From the NCBI RefSeq assembly GCF_030929615.1, contig NZ_JAVFVU010000042.1, positions 1 to 63,326 on the forward strand: DNA of 63,326 nt, given 5' to 3'. The notes beneath the pieces were generated by a model. It worked only from the letters and a program-made list of their open reading frames with translations, was not told the DNA's origin and did no database searches. A program made the translations under genes and the position numbers. The DNA is from Dyadobacter sp. LHD-138. GTDB lineage: Bacteria; Bacteroidota; Bacteroidia; Cytophagales; Spirosomataceae. Positions within the stretch are counted from its first letter, which is position 1; each line of letters opens with the position of its first letter. Shown here in pieces: positions 26,803 through 33,669 of this stretch.

Positions 26803-28557
26803 ATGATAAAATTACCTTCCCTTCAGGCTTTAACTGAAAGCTTTTTGCATACCGTTGTACGCTATAAATGGGTCGTTCTGACCGCTTTGATAAAACTTAT
26901 TTTACTTATTTATTACATTGAAACACCGTACCAAAATGAAACCATAAGAAATCTTCTAACACGGTTATCTTATACTTTCTTCTTATCGCTTCCCATGGTT
27001 CTGGCAATTCAGCTCGTATGGGAAAGGCGACAATGGAAGAATAATATAAAAATTGGGTTACTGGGCGGGACAGCTGCATTGTTGGTTTGTTATTATTTTT
27101 CAATAAATAAAAATCCCAGCCAAACTGATTATTACCGCTTCCTGCTTTTTATGGCAGCGGCGCATTTACTCGTATCCTTCGCTCCATTTCTGAAATACGA
27201 TGAACCAAACGGATTTTGGCAGTTTAATAAAACACTCTTTTTACAGTTTCTAAATGCAGCATTATATTCTACCACCTTATACTTAGGTCTTTTGATTGCT
27301 ATCGAAACTGTTACGTTTTTATTTGACATTAAATTTCTCTTTGAAATAGAAGCAGACCTTTTCTTTGCCATTTTTATCTTTTTCCATACTGTATTCTTTC
27401 TAAGTAAAATCCCAGAAAATCTGGAAAATCTGGAGCAGCAAACTGATTATCCTTCTGGATTAAAAATATTTACGCAATATGTTCTGTTGCCGCTTGAAGT
27501 CATTTACCTGCTGATCTTATATGCCTACACAGGGAAAATTCTTTTTCAATGGCAGCTTCCGGAAGGTGGTGTCGCATATCTGGTTTTAGCTTTTTCAATA
27601 GCAGGTATTTTAGCTTTATTACTTTTACATCCTTTGCGCAAAAGTTCAAAGGAGTCTTGGATAAGTCTTTTCAGTCATCGATTTTATCTGGCATTATTGC
27701 CATTAATTATTCTTCTCTTTACAGGAATTTTCCGAAGGATCAATGACTACGGTGTGACAGAAAATCGCTATTTGGTTGCAGTACTAGCTTTTTGGCTCGC
27801 CGGAATCACAATTTATTTTTTAACAATAAAACGTAGTGATATTAGATGGATTCCTCTCACACTTTCTATTATCAGTTTTATTATGGTTGTAGGTCCCTGG
27901 AATATTTTTAAGGTCGCAGAGAGTAGTCAATTAAATCAATTTCATGAAATTTTAGTAAAAAACAAGCTCGTAAATAAGGAGAATAAGATTGTTGGCAAGG
28001 CAGTATTACCAGATGAAGAATACAATCAATTATTTTCCATTATCCAATTTTTTAGAGAGAGAGAAAAGTCATCACTGGATAAATACTTTCAACAACTTCC
28101 CCCAAATACAGATCGCAATAAATTCTATAACGCAATTGATGATTTTATGCGAAAACACGTCTCAAATAAAACATCAAATGAATTTGGCTCTTTTAGGAAT
28201 TATTCTTCGGATATAGCGAATCAACAGGAGATCAATCTAAACGGTTACGATTTCTTGTTAGACTTTAATGTAGACAACTCTCTTGTAACAAGAAATAAAG
28301 AGTGGAAAATTAGTAGTGAGAATAATGGTAAAATCGTAAGTATATATCGTCACAATCAAAAAATTGTATCTTTTGATATTGAAAAAAAGATGGATGAAAT
28401 AAGTCAACAATTCGGAAGTAATTCGAATAAAATACCTCAACAAATGCTGTCTCTGAAATATGACGATTCAAAAAATCATTTAAAAATCATTTTACGTACA
28501 ATTTCCGGAGATCGACAGCGATATTATGTTCATGGATACCTCTTGTACAATAATTAA
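26803..28557 (+). CDS. DUF4153 family membrane protein
   Basis: From ATG 26803 the protein has 584 residues (an earlier ATG at 26719 would add 28 that do not fit a start). The N-terminal two thirds (about 20-390) contain around ten membrane helices in the DUF4153 pattern, including LLPLEVIYLLILYAYTGKI and NRYLVAVLAFWLAGITIYFL. The last 190 residues are hydrophilic and rich in Asn, Lys and Ser, probably an extracytoplasmic domain. The gene is visibly more AT-rich than its neighbours, above all in the last third. Function of the family is unknown. Confidence 0.82.
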   Translation: MIKLPSLQALTESFLHTVVRYKWVVLTALIKLILLIYYIETPYQNETIRNLLTRLSYTFFLSLPMVLAIQLVWERRQWKNNIKIGLLGGTAALLVCYYFSINKNPSQTDYYRFLLFMAAAHLLVSFAPFLKYDEPNGFWQFNKTLFLQFLNAALYSTTLYLGLLIAIETVTFLFDIKFLFEIEADLFFAIFIFFHTVFFLSKIPENLENLEQQTDYPSGLKIFTQYVLLPLEVIYLLILYAYTGKILFQWQLPEGGVAYLVLAFSIAGILALLLLHPLRKSSKESWISLFSHRFYLALLPLIILLFTGIFRRINDYGVTENRYLVAVLAFWLAGITIYFLTIKRSDIRWIPLTLSIISFIMVVGPWNIFKVAESSQLNQFHEILVKNKLVNKENKIVGKAVLPDEEYNQLFSIIQFFREREKSSLDKYFQQLPPNTDRNKFYNAIDDFMRKHVSNKTSNEFGSFRNYSSDIANQQEINLNGYDFLLDFNVDNSLVTRNKEWKISSENNGKIVSIYRHNQKIVSFDIEKKMDEISQQFGSNSNKIPQQMLSLKYDDSKNHLKIILRTISGDRQRYYVHGYLLYNN

Positions 28558-28632
28558 ACTGCCGCCGATAGTACAAAAATTTAATTATTTGGTATAGTCA
28601 TAAACCGAATTCAAACATTATCTCATTCATCG

Positions 28633-29643
28633 ATGCAAGCTCTCAGGAATAGTCTCTTTATGCTTTTGTGCATTTTAGCACCAATGCTTTTATCCGCTCA
28701 AAATACCGGGTCTACCTACGCCGAAAAACTGGGTTATCCGAAGGGCAAAAAAGTCCTGATTATCCATGTGGATGATGTGGGCATGTCCTACGAATCCAAT
28801 CAGGGCGCCATCAGGGCGATCAAGGAGGGGGTTGCCAATTCTTTAAGCGTTATGATGCCCTGTGGCTGGGTGCCTGGTTTCGTACATTATCTGAAAGAAA
28901 ATCCTGAACTGGATGCGGGGCTGCACTTAACATTAACTTCCGAATGGAAAGATTATCGCTGGGGACCTTTGGCCGGTAAAAATCAGGTAAAAGGTTTGGT
29001 TGACTCCGAAGGTGCCATGTGGAGAGGCGTCGCTGATGTAGTCAAAAATGCCTCGCCGGATGAAGTTGAAAAGGAGATCAGGGCACAGCTGGACCGTGCC
29101 AGAACCATGGGTTTCACACCAACGCACCTGGATTCGCATATGGGAACACTTTTCGCCACGCCCGAATTTTTACAGCGTTATTTAAAGGTGGGGATGGAAG
29201 AAAAAATTCCGGTAATGTTTCCCGGCGGACATAATAGCGTGGCGCAGCAGCAGGAAAAAATAGTTGCGGATCAGCTGGCCATGACGCAAATGGTGGGAAA
29301 ACAACTTTGGAATGCCGGGTTACCCGTTCTGGATGATCTTGAAAATTCCAGCTATGGATGGAAAGGCCCGGAATCCGGCGATAAATCCGAGAAAGCGCTT
29401 CAAAAATATAAAACAGAGAAGTATATCAATGCCATCAAAAACATCAAACCCGGATTGACCATGGTGATTATGCACTGCACCATCCATACCGAAGTGTTCC
29501 CGAAAATTTCAGATTCTCACCCAACCCGCGAAGGTGATTTCTTGGCGATGATCGACCCTGAACTTCGAAAATACATTGAAAAAGAAGGCATCATCCTGAC
29601 GACGTGGAGAGAAGCGATGCAGCGCCGTCAACAGGTTAAATAA
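28633..29643 (+). CDS. YdjC/ChbG-family carbohydrate deacetylase, secreted
   Basis: A 336-residue protein with a signal peptide (about 1-22, ending LLSAQ). The YdjC-type catalytic features follow: IIHVDDVGMSYESNQGAIRA with the metal-binding Asp pair, LDAGLHLTLTSEW, PTHLDSHMGTLFA with metal His residues, and the C-terminal MVIMHCTIHTE. ChbG removes an acetyl group from chitobiose and related oligosaccharides. Secretion to the periplasm fits a role in glycan breakdown. It stands alone; substrate unproven. Confidence 0.9.
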   Translation: MQALRNSLFMLLCILAPMLLSAQNTGSTYAEKLGYPKGKKVLIIHVDDVGMSYESNQGAIRAIKEGVANSLSVMMPCGWVPGFVHYLKENPELDAGLHLTLTSEWKDYRWGPLAGKNQVKGLVDSEGAMWRGVADVVKNASPDEVEKEIRAQLDRARTMGFTPTHLDSHMGTLFATPEFLQRYLKVGMEEKIPVMFPGGHNSVAQQQEKIVADQLAMTQMVGKQLWNAGLPVLDDLENSSYGWKGPESGDKSEKALQKYKTEKYINAIKNIKPGLTMVIMHCTIHTEVFPKISDSHPTREGDFLAMIDPELRKYIEKEGIILTTWREAMQRRQQVK

Positions 29644-29720
29644 CACCCCTACCGTGTCAGAACACAGCTATTTAAATTTTGACACGGTATAACTTAACCC
29701 GTTGGGTAAAAGTTATAAAA

Positions 29721-29743
29721 TAGTTCACAAATTTTGTGAACTA
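29721..29743 (-). terminator. Second hairpin downstream of lpdA
   Basis: A 10-bp stem TAGTTCACAA / TTGTGAACTA with a 3-nt loop, followed on the minus strand by TTTTATAAC. It lies beyond the main lpdA terminator and may act as a back-up. Confidence 0.45.
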
Positions 29744-29751
29744 AAAAACAA

Positions 29752-29785
29752 AAACCCCGGCAGACCAAAGTCTACCAGGGTTTTA
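29752..29785 (-). terminator. Terminator of lpdA
   Basis: On the minus strand a 14-bp stem (AAACCCTGGTAGAC with GTCTGCCGGGGTTT, two G-U pairs) and a 4-nt loop are followed by TTTTGTTTTTT. It sits about 48 bases past the lpdA stop. Confidence 0.75.
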
Positions 29786-29832
29786 TATTTGCTATGACTA
29801 AAAGCTCATCGCTAAAAGCCAACTGCTAAATC

Positions 29833-31230
29833 CTACAAATCAATTGCTTCACCGTAAGCCGCCTCAGTTGCTCCTTTCAAAGCTTCTGACATGGTTGGGT
29901 GTGGGTGAACTGAACGCATAATTTCGTGTGCAGTCGTTTCCAGTTTACGGGCCACGACAACCTCAGCGATCATTTCTGTTACGTTCATACCAATCATGTG
30001 TGCGCCAAGGAACTCACCATATTTGGCATCAAAAATAACTTTTACGAAACCATCCGTAGCGCCGGCAGCCGTAGCTTTACCCGATGCTTTGAATGGGAAT
30101 TTACCCACTTTGATATCGTAACCAGCTTCTTTGGCTTTCTTTTCAGTGAAACCAACAGAAGCGATTTCAGGCTGGCAATACGTACAACCCGGAATGTTTC
30201 CATAATCCAAAGCTTCTGTTTTGTGGCCTGCAATTTTTTCTGCGCAGATGATACCTTCCGCCGTAGCAACGTGTGCCAAAGCCGGGCCAGGCGTACAGTC
30301 ACCGATTGCATAGAAACCAGGAACGTTGGTTTCGTACCATTCGTTAACGGCAATTTTACCTTTATCGGTTTTGATACCTGTTTCTTCCAGACCGATATTT
30401 TCGATATTTGAAACGATACCAGCCGCTGAAAGCACTACATCTACTTCAAAAGTTTTATCTCCTGTTGGTGTCTTTACAGAAACAACACAGCCGCTTCCGC
30501 TTGTATCCACCTTCTCAACTGAAGAGTTTACATACGTGTCAACACCCAGTTTTTTGTATTGCTTGGCAATTTCTTTCGAAATGTCTTCGTCTTCAACAGG
30601 AACAAGGTTTGGAAGGAATTCAACAACCGTTACTTTCGTACCCATGGTTGCATACACATAAGCAAATTCCATTCCGATTGCACCAGAACCTACAACCAAT
30701 AAACTTTTTGGCTGTTTTTCAAGGCTCATTGCTTTACGGTATTCAATGACTTTCTGACCGTCGATTTTGATATTCGGCAATTCACGCGCACGGGCACCCG
30801 TTGCGATGATAACGCCTTTGCCAGCCGTGTAATCCGTTTTCTTTCCGTCCTTATCAGTAACTTCAACCGTTTTTACACCTTTTACTTTACCGGCTCCCAT
30901 GATGACGTCGATCTTATTCTTCTTCATCAAAAAGGCAACACCCTTGCTCATGCCGTCTGCTACACCACGGCTACGTTTGATAACGCCTCCGAAATCAGCA
31001 GCATATTCCCCTACGTTAATCCCGTAGTCTTTCGCATGCTTAATGTATTCAAATACCTGCGCACTTTTAAGAAGGGCCTTGGTTGGAATACAGCCCCAGT
31101 TAAGGCAAATTCCACCTAAAAGTTCTTTTTCTACAATTGCTACTTTCAATCCTAATTGCGAAGCACGGATCGCTGCCGGATATCCGCCAGGACCGCTACC
31201 AACGACAATCACGTCATACGTTTGAGCCAT
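29833..31230 (-). CDS. lpdA: Dihydrolipoyl dehydrogenase
   Basis: A 465-residue flavoprotein, the E3 component of 2-oxoacid dehydrogenase complexes and the glycine cleavage system. It reoxidises dihydrolipoamide and reduces NAD+. The N-terminal FAD site is VVGSGPGGYPAAIRA, the redox disulfide is Cys42-Cys47 in GGICLNWGCIPTK, the NAD site is VVGSGAIGMEFA, the second FAD motif is GFYAIGDCTPG, and the catalytic C-terminal motif is HPHPTMSEA. Length is normal. It is monocistronic with a strong -7 element just upstream. Confidence 0.97.
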   Translation of the reverse strand: MAQTYDVIVVGSGPGGYPAAIRASQLGLKVAIVEKELLGGICLNWGCIPTKALLKSAQVFEYIKHAKDYGINVGEYAADFGGVIKRSRGVADGMSKGVAFLMKKNKIDVIMGAGKVKGVKTVEVTDKDGKKTDYTAGKGVIIATGARARELPNIKIDGQKVIEYRKAMSLEKQPKSLLVVGSGAIGMEFAYVYATMGTKVTVVEFLPNLVPVEDEDISKEIAKQYKKLGVDTYVNSSVEKVDTSGSGCVVSVKTPTGDKTFEVDVVLSAAGIVSNIENIGLEETGIKTDKGKIAVNEWYETNVPGFYAIGDCTPGPALAHVATAEGIICAEKIAGHKTEALDYGNIPGCTYCQPEIASVGFTEKKAKEAGYDIKVGKFPFKASGKATAAGATDGFVKVIFDAKYGEFLGAHMIGMNVTEMIAEVVVARKLETTAHEIMRSVHPHPTMSEALKGATEAAYGEAIDL

Positions 31231-31276
31231 TTTCTAGTATTTTTATTTGAAAGAAATGGGTTGACAAAAATTTCAT

Positions 31277-31285
31277 GCAAAGGTA
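31277..31285 (-). promoter_or_regulatory. -7 element of the lpdA promoter
   Basis: TACCTTTGC on the minus strand, 47 bases before the lpdA ATG, matches the Bacteroidota -7 consensus exactly. The matching -33 TTTG is not evident. The left GTCA array begins about 40 bases upstream of it. Confidence 0.6.
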
Positions 31286-31326
31286 GTAAATACCTTTATG
31301 AAAACGGCAGTTAATCCTCGGGAATG

Positions 31327-31429
31327 GTCAGGAAATAGTCAGGGATTGACATGGGGTGCCAGGAAGTCGTTGGTTGTGGGGACTTGTCAGGGATGGTCAT
31401 TTGTTGTCAAGCATAGTCAGGCGTTGACG
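31327..31429 (+). repeat. Left phased GTCA array
   Basis: GTCA or a one- or two-base variant recurs every 10-11 bases: exact copies begin at 31327, 31338, 31386, 31396, 31406 and 31416. Degraded copies lie in register at 31348 (GACA), 31358 (GCCA), 31376 (GTGG) and 31426 (GACG), with the position between 31358 and 31376 poorly preserved. A ten-base unit has consensus GTCA-R/T-G/T-NNNT. The period is not a multiple of three, so this is not coding. It lies between the lpdA promoter and the four-helix-bundle gene. Confidence 0.85.
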
Positions 31430-31517
31430 GCTGCCGGAAGGCAAGTTACCATATTGCCATTGATGCGTACTAATAGAAATTTCATGTATTCATTTATTTT
31501 CGAATAATCTTTACTTT

Positions 31518-31880
31518 ATGAAACTTGAAGCGCTACATATTTATCAGATGGCTATGAAGTTGGGGGACGCCGTGTGGAGTTTGGCGGATTCGTGGCGTTA
31601 TTTTGTTAAAGATACAATTGGCAAACAGTTGATACGATCTGCTGATTCGGTGGCGGCAAACATTGCAGAAGGTTATGGTCGGTATCATTATAAAGAAAAT
31701 CTGAACTTTTGCTTCTATGCGCGTGGTTCTTTAAAGGAGACATCGACATGGCTTGCAAAAGCACAGAACAGAAATCTGATAAGCCTAGAAAAATTCACAG
31801 AATTAAGCCAACTTTGCGAATAACTGTCGGTGAAACTCAATAGCTATATCAGGACGATTGGGAAGGTTCCGGGAAAATGA
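31518..31880 (+). pseudogene. Four-helix-bundle (23S rRNA intervening-sequence-type) protein gene with an internal TAA
   Basis: The first 101 codons (31518-31820) encode the family core: LEALHIYQMAMKLGDAVWSL, GKQLIRSADSVAANIAEGYG, FCFYARGSLKETSTWL. A TAA follows at 31821-31823. The same frame then continues with LSVKLNSYIRTIGKVPGK up to TGA at 31878-31880, which is the usual end of this 115-125 residue family (TIGR02436-like). The simplest reading is that GAA changed to TAA, cutting off the last helix. The product may be a truncated protein or nothing functional. The family also includes Avd, the accessory protein of diversity-generating retroelements; no reverse transcriptase is nearby. Confidence 0.8.
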
Positions 31881-31882
31881 AT

Positions 31883-31946
31883 GTCATGGATAGTCATTCA
31901 TAGTCAGGTTTTGTCAAGGAGTGTCATTTATCGTCAGGCATCGCTG
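31883..31946 (+). repeat. Right inner phased GTCA array, exact 10-bp period
   Basis: Six exact GTCA copies begin at 31883, 31893, 31903, 31913, 31923 and 31933, precisely ten bases apart, with a degenerate seventh (GCTG) at 31943. The first copy begins 3 bases after the terminal TGA of the interrupted gene. Confidence 0.92.
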
Positions 31947-31955
31947 GCAACTTCC

Positions 31956-32022
31956 TGACCATTTCATAACCACCCCGAACAACAAATGACAATTTTATGA
32001 CCACTTCCTGACAATACTTGAC
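31956..32022 (-). repeat. Right outer phased array, inverted orientation
   Basis: TGAC, the complement of GTCA, begins at 31956, 31987, 31998, 32009 and 32019, with in-register variants TAAC at 31967 and GAAC at 31977. Spacings are 11, 10, 10, 11, 11 and 10 bases, a mean of 10.5. It faces the inner array and ends 38 bases before the prfB start. Confidence 0.88.
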
Positions 32023-32060
32023 TTTTAATTATTTTTTCAACTATAAATTCAAAAAATTCA

Positions 32061-33135
32061 ATGACACTTGATCAATTGAAAGACTTGAAGGCCCGTGTAG
32101 AGGCTTTGGGGAGGTATCTTTGACTACGCTAACCGAAAAAAACAGCTAGACGACCTTGAACAACAAACTTCTCAGCCTGAATTCTGGGGCGATTCAGAAC
32201 GTGCTGAGAAAACAATGAAGGAAATTCGCGGATTGAAGTTCTGGACCAACGGTTATGAAGAACTATCAAGATTACGCGATGACCTGGATACGATCTGGGA
32301 ATTTTATGACGCAAGCGAAGCTACCGAAGAAGAGGTAGACGAAGAAGGTAAAAAACTGGAAGCGAAGCTTGATGAAATCGAATTCCGCAAAATGATGGGC
32401 GAAGAAGGCGACGAACTTCCGGCCGTTATTGAAATAAACTCCGGTGCCGGTGGTACCGAGTCGCAGGACTGGGCTTCGATGCTCATGCGAATGTACATCA
32501 TGTGGGCCGAAAAAAATGGCTACAAAGTGCGCGAAGTGGATTTGCAGGATGGAGATGTGGCCGGTGTAAAATCGGTAACATTGGAAATTTCCGGTGAATA
32601 TGCTTATGGAAATTTAAAGTCGGAAAATGGCGTTCACCGTCTGGTGCGAATTTCTCCTTTCGATTCCAATGCCCGTCGCCACACCTCGTTTACATCGGTT
32701 TATGTATACCCACTGGCCGATGATAACATTGAAATTGACGTCAATCTGGCTGATATTACCTGGGATACCTTTCGTTCAGGCGGCGCGGGTGGACAGAATG
32801 TAAACAAGGTAGAAACAGCAGTGCGTCTGCACCATAAACCTTCGGGCATTGTCATCGCCTGTCAGCAGGAACGTTCGCAGCTGATGAATAAAGAAGTGGC
32901 TATTCGTTTATTGAAATCGCGTCTGTATCAGATCGAGCTTGAAAAACGCAACGCAGCACGTGCAGAGGTAGAAGCATCCAAACGTAAAATCGAATGGGGT
33001 TCGCAAATCCGCAGCTACGTACTGGACGACCGCCGTGTAAAAGACCATAGAACGGATTATCAGACCTCCAATACCGATGCCGTATTGAATGGCGAGATTA
33101 ATGACTTTATTAAGGCTTACTTAATGGAGTATTAA
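32061..33135 (+). CDS. prfB: Peptide chain release factor 2, with programmed +1 frameshift
   Basis: Release factor 2 recognises UGA and UAA. The gene starts at ATG 32061 and reads MTLDQLKDLKARVEALGRYL, then meets an in-frame TGA at 32121-32123. A +1 shift at CTT-TGA-C continues with DYANRKKQLDDLEQQT and runs to the stop at 33133-33135, giving about 357 residues, normal for RF2. The catalytic GGQ motif is in RSGGAGGQNVNKVETAV. Low RF2 levels favour the shift, so the protein controls its own synthesis. A gene finder without frameshift handling would start at 32215 and lose about 50 residues. Upstream lies the phased repeat element. Confidence 0.96.
32106..32124 (+). promoter_or_regulatory. RF2 programmed frameshift signal
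   Basis: TTGGGGAGGTATCTTTGAC holds an internal Shine-Dalgarno-like GGGGAGG, the slippery CTT codon, the UGA stop and a following C. The spacing from the purine run to the stop is the same as in E. coli prfB. Confidence 0.95.
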
Positions 33136-33152
33136 TAAATATTGATTTTGAG

Positions 33153-33198
33153 AAAACCTTCAGACATTATCCAATCACTGGATTTGTTTGGAGGTTTT
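33153..33198 (+). terminator. Likely terminator of prfB
   Basis: A long stem-loop: 14 pairs (AAAACCTTCAGACA with TGTTTGGAGGTTTT, two of them G-U) around an inner ATCCA/TGGAT stem. The 3' arm ends in TTTT and is followed by an AT-rich stretch that may also hold the promoter of the toxin-antitoxin operon. Confidence 0.6.
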
Positions 33199-33221
33199 AC
33201 CTATATTTATAAAAAAAAGCT

Positions 33222-33413
33222 ATGACCGGCATTCGATATATAACCAATGAAAAAGGTCAAAAAACTGACCTTATTATTTCTTTGGAAGAACACGGACAAA
33301 TTGTAGAAGACCTATTAGATGCGTTATTAGTTGAAGAGCGGAAAACAGAGGATTCAATGCCTTTCGATACGTTTGTAAACCAATTAACCGCTGAGGGTAA
33401 ATTCGATGCATAA
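33222..33413 (+). CDS. Putative type II antitoxin
   Basis: A 63-residue acidic protein directly before a RelE/ParE-type toxin gene, with which it overlaps by 8 bases (ATGCATAA). It begins with a short strand-like segment (GIRYITNEKGQKTDLIISLE), then an acidic helix EDLLDALLVEERKTED, a layout common in small antitoxins that wrap around the toxin. I recognise no specific DNA-binding motif. Assignment rests mainly on the gene order, size and overlap. Confidence 0.72.
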   Translation: MTGIRYITNEKGQKTDLIISLEEHGQIVEDLLDALLVEERKTEDSMPFDTFVNQLTAEGKFDA

Positions 33414-33669
33414 AGTTTATAAATTACTTATTACAAACTCTGCCCAAAAGGAAATTCGTACCCTTCAAAAAACAGAAGTACAAAAAATAATTCCTGCAAT
33501 TCAATCACTGTCCGAAAATCCTCGTCCTTCAGGTTGCAAAAAATTAGTGTCTGTAAAAAATATTTACAGAATAAGAATTGGGAATTATCGTGTTCTTTAT
33601 TCCATAGACGACCTGATACGAATTGTAGAAATTTCCGGGGTAGAACATCGCAGGGAAGCCTATGAGTGA
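33406..33669 (+). CDS. RelE/ParE family toxin
   Basis: An 87-residue protein with the RelE/ParE fold signature: YKLLITNSAQKEIRTLQK at the start, then a helical hairpin (VQKIIPAIQSLSENPRPSGC), KKLVSVKNIYRIRIGNYRVL and YSIDDLIRIVEISGVEHRRE. The Arg-rich R-I-R-x-G-x-Y-R-V-L core is typical of ribosome-dependent mRNA-cleaving members; ParE-type gyrase poisoning cannot be excluded. It overlaps the antitoxin gene by 8 bases and its stop overlaps the next gene's start by 8 bases. Confidence 0.87.
   Translation: MHKVYKLLITNSAQKEIRTLQKTEVQKIIPAIQSLSENPRPSGCKKLVSVKNIYRIRIGNYRVLYSIDDLIRIVEISGVEHRREAYE

Larger units (their letters stand above)
31327..32022. mobile_element. Candidate mobile unit: four-helix-bundle gene between phased GTCA arrays
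   Basis: The unit consists of the left array (31327-31429), a spacer with the gene's start region, the interrupted four-helix-bundle gene (31518-31880), a second plus-orientation array directly after its stop (31883-31946) and a terminal inverted array (31956-32022). The outermost arrays are in opposite orientation, like terminal inverted repeats, and share the 12-mer GTCATTTGTTGT (31396-31407 plus, 31990-31979 minus). It is wedged between two housekeeping genes, lpdA and prfB. No transposase is present, so mobility would need help in trans. No target-site duplication is certain. That it is mobile is inference. Confidence 0.45.

Noticed and set aside
29650..29689. Terminator after the YdjC-like gene (TACCGTGTCA/TGACACGGTA)
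   Set aside because: The 10-bp stem is real, but the loop is 20 bases and no T-run follows, so I do not list it as a terminator.
31298..31507. 70-codon open frame over the left GTCA array
   Set aside because: It is a by-product of the 10-bp repeats, which are not in a coding period; the peptide has no family resemblance.
31518..31880. Accessory gene of a diversity-generating retroelement (Avd homologue)
   Set aside because: The fold family is related, but there is no reverse transcriptase, template repeat or variable repeat in the window.
31883..32022. Possible CRISPR array
   Set aside because: Repeats are only 4 bases with 6-7 base spacers, change orientation and have no cas genes; this is not a CRISPR structure.
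32215..33135. prfB as a plain gene starting at the internal ATG 32215
   Set aside because: The upstream frame plus the complete frameshift signal restore the normal RF2 length, so the short version is an artefact of ignoring the +1 shift.
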